Of a DNA stretch of 64,000 nucleotides, positions 32,906 to 44,105 are shown in pieces. The translations under genes and the position numbers were made by a program. The stretch's first letter is position 1, and each line of letters starts with the position of its first letter. The notes beneath the pieces are model-generated. The model worked only from the letters and a program-made list of their open reading frames with translations. It was not told the origin of the DNA and ran no database searches. Source of the stretch: Gentiana macrophylla. Its lineage: Eukaryota > Streptophyta > Magnoliopsida > Gentianales > Gentianaceae. Location of the stretch: positions 18,795 to 82,794 of the forward strand of contig JAOBSW010000919.1 of assembly GCA_026214975.1 (NCBI GenBank). Direction: 5' to 3'.

Positions 32906-33222
32906 CTCTTCTGTTTCAAAATAACTAATTGAGTTGACAAAATTATAAATTTGTTTTAAAATAACTAATTGTGTTGACAAAATTAAAACACAGGTGAGTT
33001 AATATTTTAACTTTAACACCAAAATGATTATTAAAAAAAAAAACCTTGAGTTATGAATAATGTAATGTTTTTTTATTCGCTCACCTCTTATAAATAAAAA
33101 TAAAGGTAGAAAAAACACCATAAATAGCGTCGTGAAAACCTAACTCCTTCAAATAAATAAAGTTTTTTTTTAAATAACTCAATCAATTGAATTGTAAATT
33201 TGTAACTAAGGGACAGAGGGAA
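32906..33222. mobile_element. Stowaway-like MITE (Tc1/mariner type)
   Basis: 317 bp, flanked by TA on both sides (32904-32905 and 33223-33224). The left terminus CTCTTCTGTTTCAAAA and the reverse complement of the right terminus (TTCCCTCTGTCCCTTA) are degenerate versions of the plant Stowaway end CTCCCTCCGTCCC. It is non-coding and AT-rich and carries an internal ~40-bp duplication (aaataactaattg(a/t)gttgacaa). Confidence 0.7.
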
Positions 33223-33224
33223 TA

Positions 33225-34140
33225 CTAATATTTTGATGGTAGAAAAAACACTCAACAAAAAAAAGAAAAAAAAAAAGGAAATAATAATTTGAGGGGACAT
33301 GAATGAGAAGACAAATGACGAAGGTAATGAAAAAGTGAGAAAAAAGAGATTAATGAAGGGGTAATGCCACCTCTTTCTCCTTCTTTTTTTTCGACTTTTT
33401 TTTTTTTTTTTCTTTATCTAAAAAGAATAATAGTAGTTGTTATATAGGGAGATGAGGAATCCATGTCCTCCAAACACTCCAAGACAAAGGAGGCTCAGAT
33501 GATAAAAGCAACCTTTGCTTTACAACCCTACAAAAGTTGATTTCAAACTCCAAAAAGTTATTTTTCAAAGTTAATTAGGAAATTTCCTACTTACTAAACA
33601 ATTCTTAGGAGAATCATGCACTTAATTAATAATATATTTACTCCATATATATACTAATTGCTCTTTCCATAATTAAGTTTAATAACTTATACTATTATAA
33701 ACCGTATGACATTTGCGATAAATACCGCAAATGCTTATGAATGTCTATTTTAGAAATTAATAGCTTTTAGATCTATAAAAACACAACTACATCACATCTC
33801 CTATATTGAATTTTCTATAAATTCAATTTTTATGGTATGAATTATAAATTCATGCACTAGTTTTTTATGTTTTAGAGATCGTTATAGAAATTCTAATCAT
33901 GTTCACCTTAAATAAAAACTTTGCAAACAAAATATGGTGTTTAATCTGTAAAATTAAATATTTGTTTTCTTGTGTATAGTAAAATATTTGTTAAAAGTAT
34001 CTAATACAAGTGCTCCAGATACATTTGCATCGGATACTTCTAATAAATTCTTCATTTTACATAATCTTTTTTTTTGAAAAGATTACATTCAAACACTACA
34101 TTTCGTTATTTTATAGAACTCTTATTTTGAATGTGTTTTC
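33225..34140. other. AT-rich intergenic sequence
   Basis: Poly-A/T runs near 33255-33275 and 33385-33415. No gene, RNA or element recognised. Confidence 0.5.
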
Positions 34141-34510
34141 ACACGACAAATGTCTTAGCACAAATACATATATATATATATATATATATCCATTTTACCC
34201 TTCAAATTTTTTTATGTTTAATTATGTTTAATTATATATATATATATATATATATCCATTTTACCCTTCAATTTTTTTTATGTTTAATTATTCTGACCCA
34301 AATTTGGACATGATGTTTGTGTCCAAATTTTTCTAGACAGATATTAGCTGTAAAAACACTCAAGATCCGACTCAAATCAAGTCCGTATACTCAATCACAT
34401 CCAGACTCACATTAAATCTGTTTTCTAACAAATATTAGCTGTAGAAAACACTCAAGTTGTGACTCAAATCAAGTCAGAATAGTCAACCACATTCTGACTC
34501 ATATTGTACA
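34141..34510. repeat. Tandem duplications with (TA)n tracts
   Basis: A TA tract followed by ccattttacccttcaa and tttatgtttaatta occurs twice (TA at about 34170-34188 and 34234-34254). Next, a ~95-bp unit (tattagctgta...aacactcaag...gactcaaatcaagtc) is repeated at about 34341 and 34434. A related piece (ttttcacacaacaaaatgtctta) recurs near 34580. Confidence 0.7.
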
Positions 34511-35060
34511 GAATAGTGTAAATGTTATGTGTGAAAAGATGTTATCTCTTATTTAGTGTAATCTGAATTATAAGTGAATATATTTTCACACAACAAAATG
34601 TCTTAAAACACATATATTATTTTTCCAATTATATCCATCAAATAAGCGTACTTATTTATTCATATCAAAATTTAGACAGAATGTTGATTATTATTACAAT
34701 TTCTACAACATTATGTATTCCATATTAATTATAAAAGTAAACAAAAATATAATATCTGATTTACTCGTGTATAGAATACAGATTAAAAAAATTGCCATGT
34801 ATACCGCAAATGTTCTAATATGTTTATGAACTTTTTTTTAACAGCAAAAGAACTTAAATTAGTTACTAAACTTAATTTTTTTTAAAAACATGTTACCAAA
34901 ATTATTGAAAGAGTGTACATATATACTAATGCATCTAACTTAAAACTTATATATCTCATATATATAATAATATTAGTTAGGAGTGGGAATATAGGCGTGT
35001 AATAAAATATTGAAAAAGTCCAATGACCATTTACAGATACATTGTCTAACTTAGTGTGTG
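34511..35060. other. AT-rich sequence upstream of MIR160
   Basis: No gene recognised. It would contain the distal part of the MIR160 promoter. Confidence 0.4.
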
Positions 35061-35080
35061 CCTATATATATATATATTTA
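35061..35080 (+). promoter_or_regulatory. Candidate TATA box of the MIR160 transcript
   Basis: CCTATATATATATATATTTA lies about 590 bp before the hairpin. It is followed by C-rich, unrepeated sequence that looks like a leader. A second candidate (CATAAATAAA) lies near 35149. Plant MIR genes are pol II transcribed, with start sites often a few hundred bases upstream. Position is the only support. Confidence 0.3.
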
Positions 35081-35669
35081 GTGGAGTGGTCTTGAATGAA
35101 AAAACACCAACCCCACATTCTCCACCTTTCCCTCACAAGACAAAACCCCATAAATAAATTTTAAAAAAAAAAAAGAATTGGAGAGAAAATTCTTCCATCC
35201 CCTTTAATTTAGCCTCTGGTTTCACAAGGTTATACTTGATTTTTGCCAATTCAAAAGCGTGTCCCCCATTTATTTCTATACCAATTGATGGAGAATAAAG
35301 TGCTTTTTTATTTATTTATGAGAATTAAGATTATAATTATATTTCTTTCCCGTTGATTGAGGTCCCATATTGATTCTATATATCTTTTTCTCTTGTTGAA
35401 AAATCATTTCATCTCTTTTAATTTCAACCCTTCTCTTTTTTCTTTTTTCTTCAAAGCTTGATTCTGTCCATATGGAAAAAAAAGTTGATTTTATGCTGTT
35501 TTGTGCTTGTTCTTCAAAGCTTTCATCATTATCATAGAAGAAAAAGTTCTGGGCTTTTTGTGAAATCACCATAAATCCCATGCAGAAATACATCGTTAAT
35601 TTTGTTTTTTCTGTTTTTTTTCTTTTATTGTGTGTATAGATATACATATATGCTTATAGATTAGACATA

Positions 35670-35690
35670 TGCCTGGCTCCCTGTATGCCA
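35670..35690 (+). ncRNA. MIR160: Mature miR160 (5' arm)
   Basis: All 21 bases match the canonical plant miR160 sequence as I know it, beginning with the 5' U favoured by AGO1. Confidence 0.95.
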
Positions 35691-35729
35691 TTTGCAGAGC
35701 CCACCGAATCTCGATGGCATCTATGAATG

Positions 35730-35750
35730 GCGTATGAGGAGCCAAGCATA
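35730..35750 (+). ncRNA. MIR160: miR160 star (3' arm)
   Basis: 21 bases complementary to the mature strand with 2-nt offset, the common GCGUAUGAGGAGCC-type star of the family. Confidence 0.9.
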
Positions 35751-35770
35751 GTCGAACATTCGTATATATG

Positions 35771-37285
35771 TTTGCAGGTGATTTTGGGATTTATTTTCAG
35801 TCAATTTTGCAAAGAAGATGATGTGGACCCCACATCACATCTCAATGTTGATTCATTGTCCGAATTGTTAACCCAGGTATATATTTCTAGGGTTTTTAAG
35901 CCTCTATAATTCCATTCTTGTGTAAAATCAAGGTTGAATTAATGTAGACATTGTTTATAAATTGACATTAAAATATTTCATATGATTTAGAGGTATGTTG
36001 TCTATGGAGATGTATTTACACTAAAATTAGGGGAGAGAAAAAAAATTTGGTATCCCAAATCAAACCGAAACCCAAACTAATCAAATAAAACTACAAACAA
36101 TTCTAAACCGAGTTATTTGTTTGGTTCAAGGTCCACCTAAACTGTATTGGTTTGACTGGTTAACTTTTGGTGAGAAACCTTTTCTGTAACTGATTTTTCT
36201 GACTCAATTCGAGTCTGATTAAATTTTAGTGAAAAAAGTTTTCTGTAACTGATTTTTCTGACTCAATTCGAGTCAAAAAATTATAATTATTTTGACTCAA
36301 TTTGAATCAGATTTGAATTGCGTTTAATGTTCGGTAACGGTCAAAAGACTCTTTGACTAAAATTATTTCAAAAATATAAATTTCACATAAATGAATTATT
36401 ATAGTTTATATCCTAAAGACCCTTAAGAAGATTTTAGTAATTGATTTTATTGCTGCATACCCTCCTCACTAAGATATAATTTATTTATCCAAACAATATT
36501 ACATTCAATAAATTTTCTCTGTTATATTTATCCCAAATTTACTTATTAATATGTTGTTTTTTGACAATTAATTATTTATTTCTTGATGAAGGGTATTTTT
36601 TTTCTTATAATACAACAAAATCAATCAATTACCTCCAATGTCATTGGTGGAGTGAATGCCGGTGTCTTGTAAGAAAATGGATTTTTTATGTGAATGTACT
36701 TTCTAGAATTTAATTGAATGACAAATCAATTTTATCTTATAGTAATGTGTAGTCTTTGTAGCATTTTTTATGGGTTGTAATTAAATCATCTGTTTAATTT
36801 GTCTCTTCAAGTTAAATCGCCGTCGTTTTACTTGTATTACTATCGTACTTGTATTACTATCGTAATGAATCGCATGATCATTTTAATTAAAGGCTTGCAG
36901 ATGCTCGTACGGGTGCATTAAGACATCGCAATGGGGTTGTATGGTTTCACATCGGAAGGCAACACAACGGCATTTTATAGAAGGCATCACAATTCAAGTG
37001 AAAACGACATCGTTTCTTGTTTGTACAGACGAATTATGCATATATGAAGGTCGTTGTTCCTTTTATTTGATCCTTTGGTTCATGTTTGGTTTGATCAAGT
37101 AACAGCTTGTATAACTAAGAAGCTGACTTAATGGATTGCCCAGTTAATTAAGATGCCCAGGAATGTTTCGGAGGTTTACGAATAAAACCCTACTAGTGTT
37201 TGTCTTAAAGATTTAAAGTTAAATTAAAATTTGGTACGTGTGGGAATTTCAAATTTTATATATATATATATGTGTGTGTGTGTGT
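35771..37285. other. MIR160 3' region and AT-rich intergenic sequence
   Basis: It may contain later pri-miRNA exons. An acceptor-like TATTTTCAG at about 35801 and a donor-like CCAG/GTATAT at about 35876 bound ~75 bp of GC-richer sequence holding GTGGACCC (35823-35830), a class II TCP-type site. A 36-bp motif (ctgtaactgatttttctgac...) is repeated at 36184 and 36242. An 18-bp motif (acttgtattactatcgta) is doubled at about 36829-36864. No protein gene seen. Confidence 0.4.
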
Positions 37286-39127
37286 TGTTAGTTTTATGCC
37301 CGAAAGACAATTTGTAATTGCTTTATTTAAATAAATGACAGATTTTGTTTCATCTTATTTATTCGCATTTATTGCCAATATTAATACATTACAGAAAACC
37401 CTAAGTATATTGATTATGTAATCACATAACTCAGTGTATGGCTATACACACGAGGATTGAGTTTGTGAAATATTCTTAAAATTAACTTAATCAGAAGCGT
37501 TTATTAATTAATCTGAGTAATGGTCTCTAGATTAATTTGCTAATGATGCGCCTAACACTTTAGGTGTGTGACAGCTTTATCCGGATTTGTCGGTAATAGG
37601 GTACCTAATGGGCATTTATATATGATGATAATCATATAGAAATTTGGACCGATTTGATTTGAGTTCTCGATATAATTCCGTATTCGAGAAGTCTTATCGA
37701 ATCACAAGATGATCATATATGGATTAATCTCAATCACGAGGTGATCTGCATAACCGCTTAGACTATGATAGAGTTTGATGTGTTAGTAAGGATCACTTCG
37801 CGAGTATGTAGTCCAACACTTCTCGTTGGCTCTATCCTGGATGAGTGAGTAGTCCATGCTTTATCACAGATATGGAATTCATTCCTTCCTCGGGAGTAGA
37901 TGCACGCCTTCACTTATTTGTTGACCCTAGAAAGCGATCGATCGGCCGAGTTCATATTATATTGGATATGAATTAATTGATCACTAGGGGTTAATGGTAA
38001 ATAAGGATAATATGTTTTGAGAAGGGTTTACGGAAATATCCCGAATCGAAGTGAGCAAATCATGGAGGATTTATCCGTATGAAATGATTATATCATGGGA
38101 CGCTTTCGACTCATAAATTGAGTGTAAGTTATCTATATTCGATAGAGTTCGGTTTCGGGTTTATGGTGGTGTAATCCGGAATTAATAGGTTGGATATAAT
38201 TATTCTCATCTGATGAATAATTTTTATTCGATTTATTGTAGCTCATGAATATGGGTCAATGGCCCCGACGTTGCTCCTAATATAACATATAGGTTTCTCG
38301 TCGTTGCACACTCAATTATAATTAAATAGTTGGATTGAACTATTTAATTGATATGTGAATTAATTGTTTAGTTGGACTAAATAATTAAATACACGGAAAA
38401 GACATTTTTTGTGACTTCTACTCAAATTAGTGTGTTGACCTTTTGACCTAATTGGTCAAATATAGAAAAATGCGTGTGAACCTTTTTGAGAAAAAGGTGG
38501 CGCCATTTGATATTAAGTATTATTAAGAAATTAGTTTTCTTGGATAATTATTTAATATGTGATTTATCTTTTATTTGTTAAATGATAATTCATGGAATAT
38601 TAGATAATAATATGATTTACCCTAATTTGTTTGGGATAACTATTTTATTTATCTTTTATTTGGAAAAAGGATTAATGTAATAATTATCTATTAATTATTA
38701 AATCCTTGGAGGACAAGGATTACTCTCCTATATAAAGAGAGTTCTCCAAAGCATTTTGACACATTACATATCACGCCTATTTCAAAAGAATATAGCTTGG
38801 AATTTTCGGCTATAGTTCTTTGGGTTTCGAGTTGGAATAATCTTCGAGATTATTCCGGTAGCATATCAAGGAGGTCCGGCGGCAGGAAACACCATCCATT
38901 TGGTGTTGCTGGGAGACACACGTTGGAAGGCTGTGGCTGCTCAAAATACGTGTTCTTGGAGATCTATCGTTCTTGGCGTTAAGCACCATAAAAATGTAGG
39001 CTCCTAAACCCCCTTGTAGGTTTAGATCTTTAATTTATGTTCTTTGTTTCGTTTAGATCTCGATCTGATGCATTCCGCTGCGTAATCGGGTCAATCTATG
39101 ATTGATCCGACGATATTACATCTAACA
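37286..39127 (+). mobile_element. Probable solo LTR (Copia-like)
   Basis: 1842 bp with TGTTAG...CTAACA inverted ends and flanking tgtgt on both sides. It contains an LTR-style core promoter (CTATATAAAGAGAG at about 38728-38741) followed by a ~380-bp R/U5-like part rich in short GC motifs and ending with an unusual TGCATTCCGCTGCGTAATCG block. No partner LTR or internal region is present, so homologous recombination between two LTRs is the likely origin. The target duplication lies in a GT repeat and is weak evidence by itself. No coding. Confidence 0.75.
38728..38741 (+). promoter_or_regulatory. TATA box of the solo LTR
   Basis: CTATATAAAGAGAG in the position expected for U3/R of an LTR read on the plus strand. 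Confidence 0.6.
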
Positions 39128-39148
39128 TGTGTGTGTGTGTGTGTGTGT

Positions 39149-40088
39149 TCAGAAATGTCAAATTACTAGCTAAGCGATGTTATGGACATAAGACATGCAT
39201 ATTGATTGTGCCACAAGTCTCGCAACATATTTTTGCAACTCGATTATAATGAGTTTATACCACAGCCAATATATTACCTTCGTTTCAAAACGGGGCCGCC
39301 CCTGACATTAATTGGGTTTAAGGCCAAGCCCTCGAATTGGGTCTTTTAGTTGAAGTTTTTTTTTTTAACATACTTATCACGTTTTTAACATCTGTAAATA
39401 CAAAATTCAATTTATTGATTGCCTCAAAACATGCTGTTGTTGCGTGAACTATCAATGTAGCGATAACGGCTGGGCCATGTGGATATCTGGCTGTTTATAT
39501 ATGATTTTTCCGGTGAGATGGGTGGTGATTACGGTGGTTGATAAGATATATATGCAGTTTCCGGTGACAATATGAATATGAAGATGAAGTAGACAAATTG
39601 GCAGAGCTTGGCCTGCTTTTGTTCATTGATCGATCGTTTATAAGTAACATTCAGCTCCTATTTATAGGCTACGGACTAATCGAGATTATGCTAATGACGA
39701 TAAGACATAATAAAATATGATTAAGTATAAGACACGATCTTGGATGGTAACATGACGATCGGAGTTGAGGTAACGTTGCCCTCTCCACGGGCTTAACGGT
39801 CGGTCTTATCTTGTCGGATACAATGATTCTCTACTTGAGGAGGTGAGTCCGACTTCGCCTTGAGCGGTTAGGAGGCTGTTAGTGTTGGGGCGTTACCCGG
39901 GCGATCAGGGCTTGGCCCTGGCTCGAGTTGACGATAGGCTCGCTAACTTGTGATGCAAATCCATCCTGGCAAACAAGATAGATCAATGTGTACGAAGTTG
40001 GAGCGAGATGATTATGTTGTGACCTCCGACCGGGTCAACCCGGGTCCGTAAGACCGTATGCGGGTTTCCTATATCATATGCCTACAAA
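39149..40088. other. Degraded LTR-like sequence
   Basis: The part 39430-40085 has LTR traits: a TATTTATAGGCTAC core promoter, GC-rich islands (CGACCGGGTCAACCCGGGTC) and no ORF. It resembles in style the sequence at 53518-54340. Probably a Gypsy (Tat/Retand-like) LTR remnant; ends not found. Confidence 0.4.
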
Positions 40089-40288
40089 ATAGTCTTTTCT
40101 AGCATATTTAGAAACAAAAACCAAATTCATACGTATACACAAAATATACTTTTTTATTTTTCTTTGTGTGCTTTTTTTATATAGATATATAATAATATAA
40201 AATAATCTTAGATATTTTTTTCATAAAGTAAATATTTTATAATTGTTTGCATACGAGTTGCAGTACGAATTAATGTTATCGCAACAAA

Positions 40289-40410
40289 ACGGGGTTCAAC
40301 CTGCCCGGTCAGGTCGCGGTGGGTCGAGGGGGCAGAGCCCCTTCGCAGGGGTCTATGGGGCAGCGCCAACTCGTGGGGGTTCGGGGGCAACGCCTCCGAA
40401 ACCTAAACCA
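40289..40410. repeat. GC-rich cluster of small inverted repeats
   Basis: Successive short hairpins such as GGGGGCAGAGCCCC and GGGGCAGCGCC, with CGGGGGCAACGCCTCCG, lie inside otherwise AT-rich DNA. This composition occurs in R/U5 parts of some plant LTRs. No coding. Confidence 0.55.
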
Positions 40411-41524
40411 ATACATGCATCAGTTCATGAAGGGATATGCATTTTTGGGTTTTTAGATACATGCATTTTCGAACTGATATGTACTTACCCTTTCGTGTAA
40501 GAGTTGCATGCTTTCATCCGGTTAACAGTGACAACCCTACCATTTCGTGCAAGTCCTAAACTTTAAAAAAGTTTACAAACACAAAATAATATGACATCAA
40601 TATAAAAGTCACTCCACTGAGAAAATGCAAAGGCTAAACGAAATAAAAGTACGCCGGCAAGGCGCCATCAGAATCACCCCATCAAGTAAACAAAACATAC
40701 CCGATTAATATAATAACTATATGCGCTTCTCTTATACTGAAATAAAATGAAAGCCCTCTTCGGCTCTTTCCTTGTCCTTCCTTACTACGCTATCTTCCAA
40801 TCTTTCTACATACAAAAAAAATATGATATCCAAGAGACATTAAATCATCTATTCTGACTATTCATCTTACTAATTAAAAAGATGATTACATTATTAAACA
40901 TTTAAACTATAAGAAAAATAGTAAATTACTATAAGAAGAATAGAAAATTACCTTCACTTAAGAACTTAAGAGTTAGGGCTTGTGTAGTCTTGAAGATTGA
41001 GAATTTGAGATTAGAATTTATGAATGGAAAATTGAAAGAACTAAGAAGGAAAGGGAAAAAAAAAAAGAAAAAAAAAAGAGTAGCTCAGCAGCGGCTGTCG
41101 AGAAGAGGCAGGGGAGGGGAAAGTGGAAACGAAGGCAGGGGACTGAGGGGAGGGCCGGAGGGTTACTTAGGAGTGAAATGAGTTTTGTTTGTTTTATTTA
41201 TTTTTCTGTGTGCTTTTTTTATATAATATAGATATAAAATAATATATTCTTTTTAATTTCTATAGTTTCCAAAAAAAAATAATAATAAAACTTGTTTGTA
41301 TATATTTTTTTTTTGTCAAGTAAATTTTTTTATTGGAACTTTTATCGATTGGAGTAAAAAAAAAATTGGCCTTTATAAAAAAAAACATATTATATTAGAT
41401 TGGATCGGATTGAATCTACACGATTTTTTTTTTTTTTTTAATAAATATGTATCTGGCACTCCTCTCCCGCAGTTGTGAAGCTTAAGACCGTCATCTCTCT
41501 AGCCTCACTGTAGGGCCGACCCTG
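40411..41524. other. AT-rich sequence with purine-rich island
   Basis: A ~50-bp T-rich block (ttctgtgtgctttttttata...) near 41200 repeats one at about 40150, roughly 1.05 kb apart, perhaps old LTR ends. The purine-rich island at 41030-41165 is low complexity. No gene recognised. Confidence 0.35.
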
Positions 41525-41736
41525 TTTCAAAATATAACTTTGTTTCAAATGAAGTATTTACTTTATTTTTTCTCATTTTATTTCTAACTATTACACATTT
41601 ACTTGCTTTACAACTGTTATATTAATAACAGTCAATGGGTATTCTAGACTTTTGTTATTAAAATTAATGAAATTTAACAACTTTCTTAATTCGTGTGAAA
41701 ATATCTAAACAAACATACTTTTTGGGACTGAAATAA
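41525..41736. mobile_element. Older Stowaway-like MITE remnant
   Basis: It starts CTGTTTCAAAATATAAC and ends TTTTTGGGACTGAAA. The interior (acaactgttatattaataacagt..., ttaacaactttcttaat...tgtgaaaa) is a diverged relative of the MITE next to it. Its right end touches the TA target of that MITE, so the younger copy may have landed in or at the edge of the older one. Confidence 0.5.
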
Positions 41737-41738
41737 TA

Positions 41739-42013
41739 CTACATCCGTCTCAAAATATAAGTCATTCTATATTTTTAAAATTTGTCTTACAATATAAGTC
41801 ATTCTATATTAGTAATGCAACATTTATTGTTATTTTCTCATTTTTACCCCTAATTTATTGTCAATGAAACATTTTTCATTACTTAATTAACAACTATTGT
41901 ATTAATGATAGTTAACGGTATTTTAAATTTAACCTTTAAATTTATGACATTTAATTACTTTCTTAATCTATATGAAAACTCTTAGAATTATTTATATTTT
42001 GTGACGGATGTAG
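41739..42013. mobile_element. Stowaway MITE (Tc1/mariner type)
   Basis: 275 bp with inverted termini CTACATCCGTCTCAAAATAT and (reverse complement of the right end) CTACATCCGTCACAAAATAT, which differ at one base in 20. TA target duplication at 41737-41738 and 42014-42015. Non-coding; needs a mariner-type transposase from elsewhere. Confidence 0.88.
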
Positions 42014-42015
42014 TA

Positions 42016-43766
42016 CATCGCGATCAATGGGTCCGATGTAGTACATCATAATCAACAGTAAAAATATGCAATATGTCACCGGTGGTGCTACATCAACTAC
42101 AACTACTTCCACAACATTATCCACAACATCATCCACACCACACATTTAATCAGGACCCACAAAAAAAAATATTTCTCTCTCCAATCTGTGGACAGGATCA
42201 TCAACAACATCATCCACTACACTTTTGTGTAGTGGACATAGCATTTTCCATATGTCACTTATTATTGTGTCTGTAATATGCTTTCTTTATGGGAAATGAA
42301 AGAATGAGGGCATGGGGATGGGGTTTATTTATTAAGATATGGTTTCCCATGCGACTGGCATCAAATCACTTCACGTGTAACAAAGCAAAAGTGAATTTTT
42401 ACTAGTAGCTTTATAGCTGCAGCATGCTTGTGCCCCCTGTTATTATACTCTTGTTCCAAAAAAAAAAAAATAATAATTAATTTGAACAGAAAAAAGGCAT
42501 CTATGTTTATTACTGTAATTACTATGCATGCCCTTATGACAACATCAAAGTTACCACCTTTGGCTTGCCCAGTCCTGTGTTTCTATGTTGTTCACTAGTC
42601 TTCATTCTTAAACCAACATAAACTGTTCTTATTTATTTGTGCTTTTGCATTACTATATATATAAAGTCTGAGGATATACAAAGTATATTATGTAGATATT
42701 ATAAAAAAAAGATAAATCCATCATACGAAGATATAATTCATTAAGTAATACAAGTCCTAATGATATATAGCCCTAATGAAGTCTTCATAATTTAGCATCA
42801 ATTTTTTTTTTTTTGGATATCACATTTGATATTTCTCCGATGTAATTTTCGTAAAAAAAAAGAAGCAAAACAATGGAACAACGGATTTGATGTCAATTAC
42901 ACTATAATCTGTTTGTATCAAATAGTGAATTTGAGGTAATGAACGGTGAATTTGTCATTTATCATTTTTTTCCCTCCGTCCTAAATCCTATTTTTTTCCC
43001 TAACTATTTTTAATAGATGCACATATATATCCTCCGACCCACCATGCAAATGAGAGAGCATGTTTGTGGTTCTGAGAAGTTTTATTTTAGTTTTTCAGTT
43101 TTGTCTTATAATATAAGACATTATCATAAACTAAAGCACTATTTAATGCAAATTTTCCTATCAAACTCCTATTAACTCATCTAACTGTATTAAATGCAGT
43201 GTAAACATAAAAGGTTATTTATGTCTTAAATTGCTAAAAAGTAAATCATTATATGAGTTTTCTTAATCTAGAAGGCTAAAATTTGTTACTATTATAGCAT
43301 AGAGGTATAAAATAGCACAATGAGTTTCCATGTAAGAAAAGTTTATTAACCACATGAACAGGGTTTGTTTGGACTTTGATCCCTACCCTAAAGAATAGGG
43401 GATACTAAAATTCAACACTTCATTCTTGACGGTAAGTGTCCTAAAAGTTAGACAATTTGTCCTTCTTTTATTCTTTCATATACAGTGTTTCCACTTTCCA
43501 TATGCATGCTTGTTTGTAGTAGTGCCTTTGCAACATCTCCTGACCTCCTATTATGCATCGGTCTTTAAAATAACGGAAGATTTTGCAGCAGTACCAATTT
43601 GATGCTAACGGAAAACAAAGTTGTGCACCGATTTTATTTACATCACAACGATTCTACAGATACATCATACCTACGTACGGTAGGTCGGTACACACCATGC
43701 ACACATAATCAACTTTTTGATATTAATTAAGTCGATTATGAAGCAAAAGAACCGACTTTCCAAAAG
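42016..43766. other. AT-rich intergenic sequence
   Basis: A gatgtagtacatc motif at 42007-42019 is repeated 27 bp later. A CCCTCCGTCCTAAAT block at about 42972 looks like another decayed MITE end. Short acaacatcatccac repeats lie at 42120-42215. No gene recognised. Confidence 0.4.
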
Positions 43767-43771
43767 TCGAT

Positions 43772-44093
43772 TGTAACGCCCACAGACCCCGGGTCTAATA
43801 GCGCTAAATGAGTCATAAATTATCCGGTCAACTGCTTAAACCATCGTCCTCGTTTGGTCTAAAAAGGCTAACCCGAGTTGACAAAACATTTATGTCTCAC
43901 ACTTATATGATGGTGATGTGATTCCCCCACTTCCAATGTGAGATATCATAAATGAGTCATAAATGGTCCGGTCAACTGCTTAGACCGCCGTCCTCGCTTT
44001 GTCTAAAATGGCTAACTCGGGTTGACAAGACATTTATATCTCATACTTATATGGGGTGAGCATTCTACTATTTTTTCTATGTGGGACACTACA
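43772..44093 (-). repeat. Left (3') LTR of the outer element
   Basis: 322 bp holding an internal ~145-bp tandem duplication: ATGAGTCATAAAT...GGTCAACTGCTTA...GTTGACAA.ACATTTAT starts at about 43808 and 43953. Confidence 0.75.
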
Positions 44094-44105
44094 TTATCCC
44101 CCCTT
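44094..44105 (-). promoter_or_regulatory. Polypurine tract of the outer element
   Basis: TAAGGGGGGATAA on the minus strand abuts the left LTR. Confidence 0.7.

Larger units (their letters stand above)
35650..35770 (+). ncRNA. MIR160: MIR160 microRNA precursor hairpin
   Basis: The hairpin carries mature miR160 on the 5' arm (35670-35690, starting TGCCTGGCTCCC) and its star strand on the 3' arm (35730-35750, GCGTATGAGGAGCC...). The two arms pair with 2-nt 3' overhangs on a 19-bp duplex, with mismatches only at miRNA positions 4 and 12 and a few G-U pairs. The loop is about 39 nt, and the lower stem extends outward (GAC at 35664-35666 with GTC at 35751-35753). This layout is that of the plant family. 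miR160 directs cleavage of the mRNAs of the ARF10/16/17 class of auxin response factors in the nucleus-to-cytoplasm silencing pathway (DCL1, AGO1). It is a single locus here on the plus strand, and the only clearly functional host gene in the window. Confidence 0.95.

Noticed and set aside
35727..35909. 60-codon plus-strand frame overlapping the miR160 star strand
   Set aside because: It starts inside the hairpin and crosses splice-like signals. A miRNA-encoded peptide would be expected upstream of the hairpin, so chance is more likely.
40990..41181. Lys/Arg/Gly-rich 63-codon frame
   Set aside because: Purine-rich low-complexity DNA, with no homologue style or splice context.
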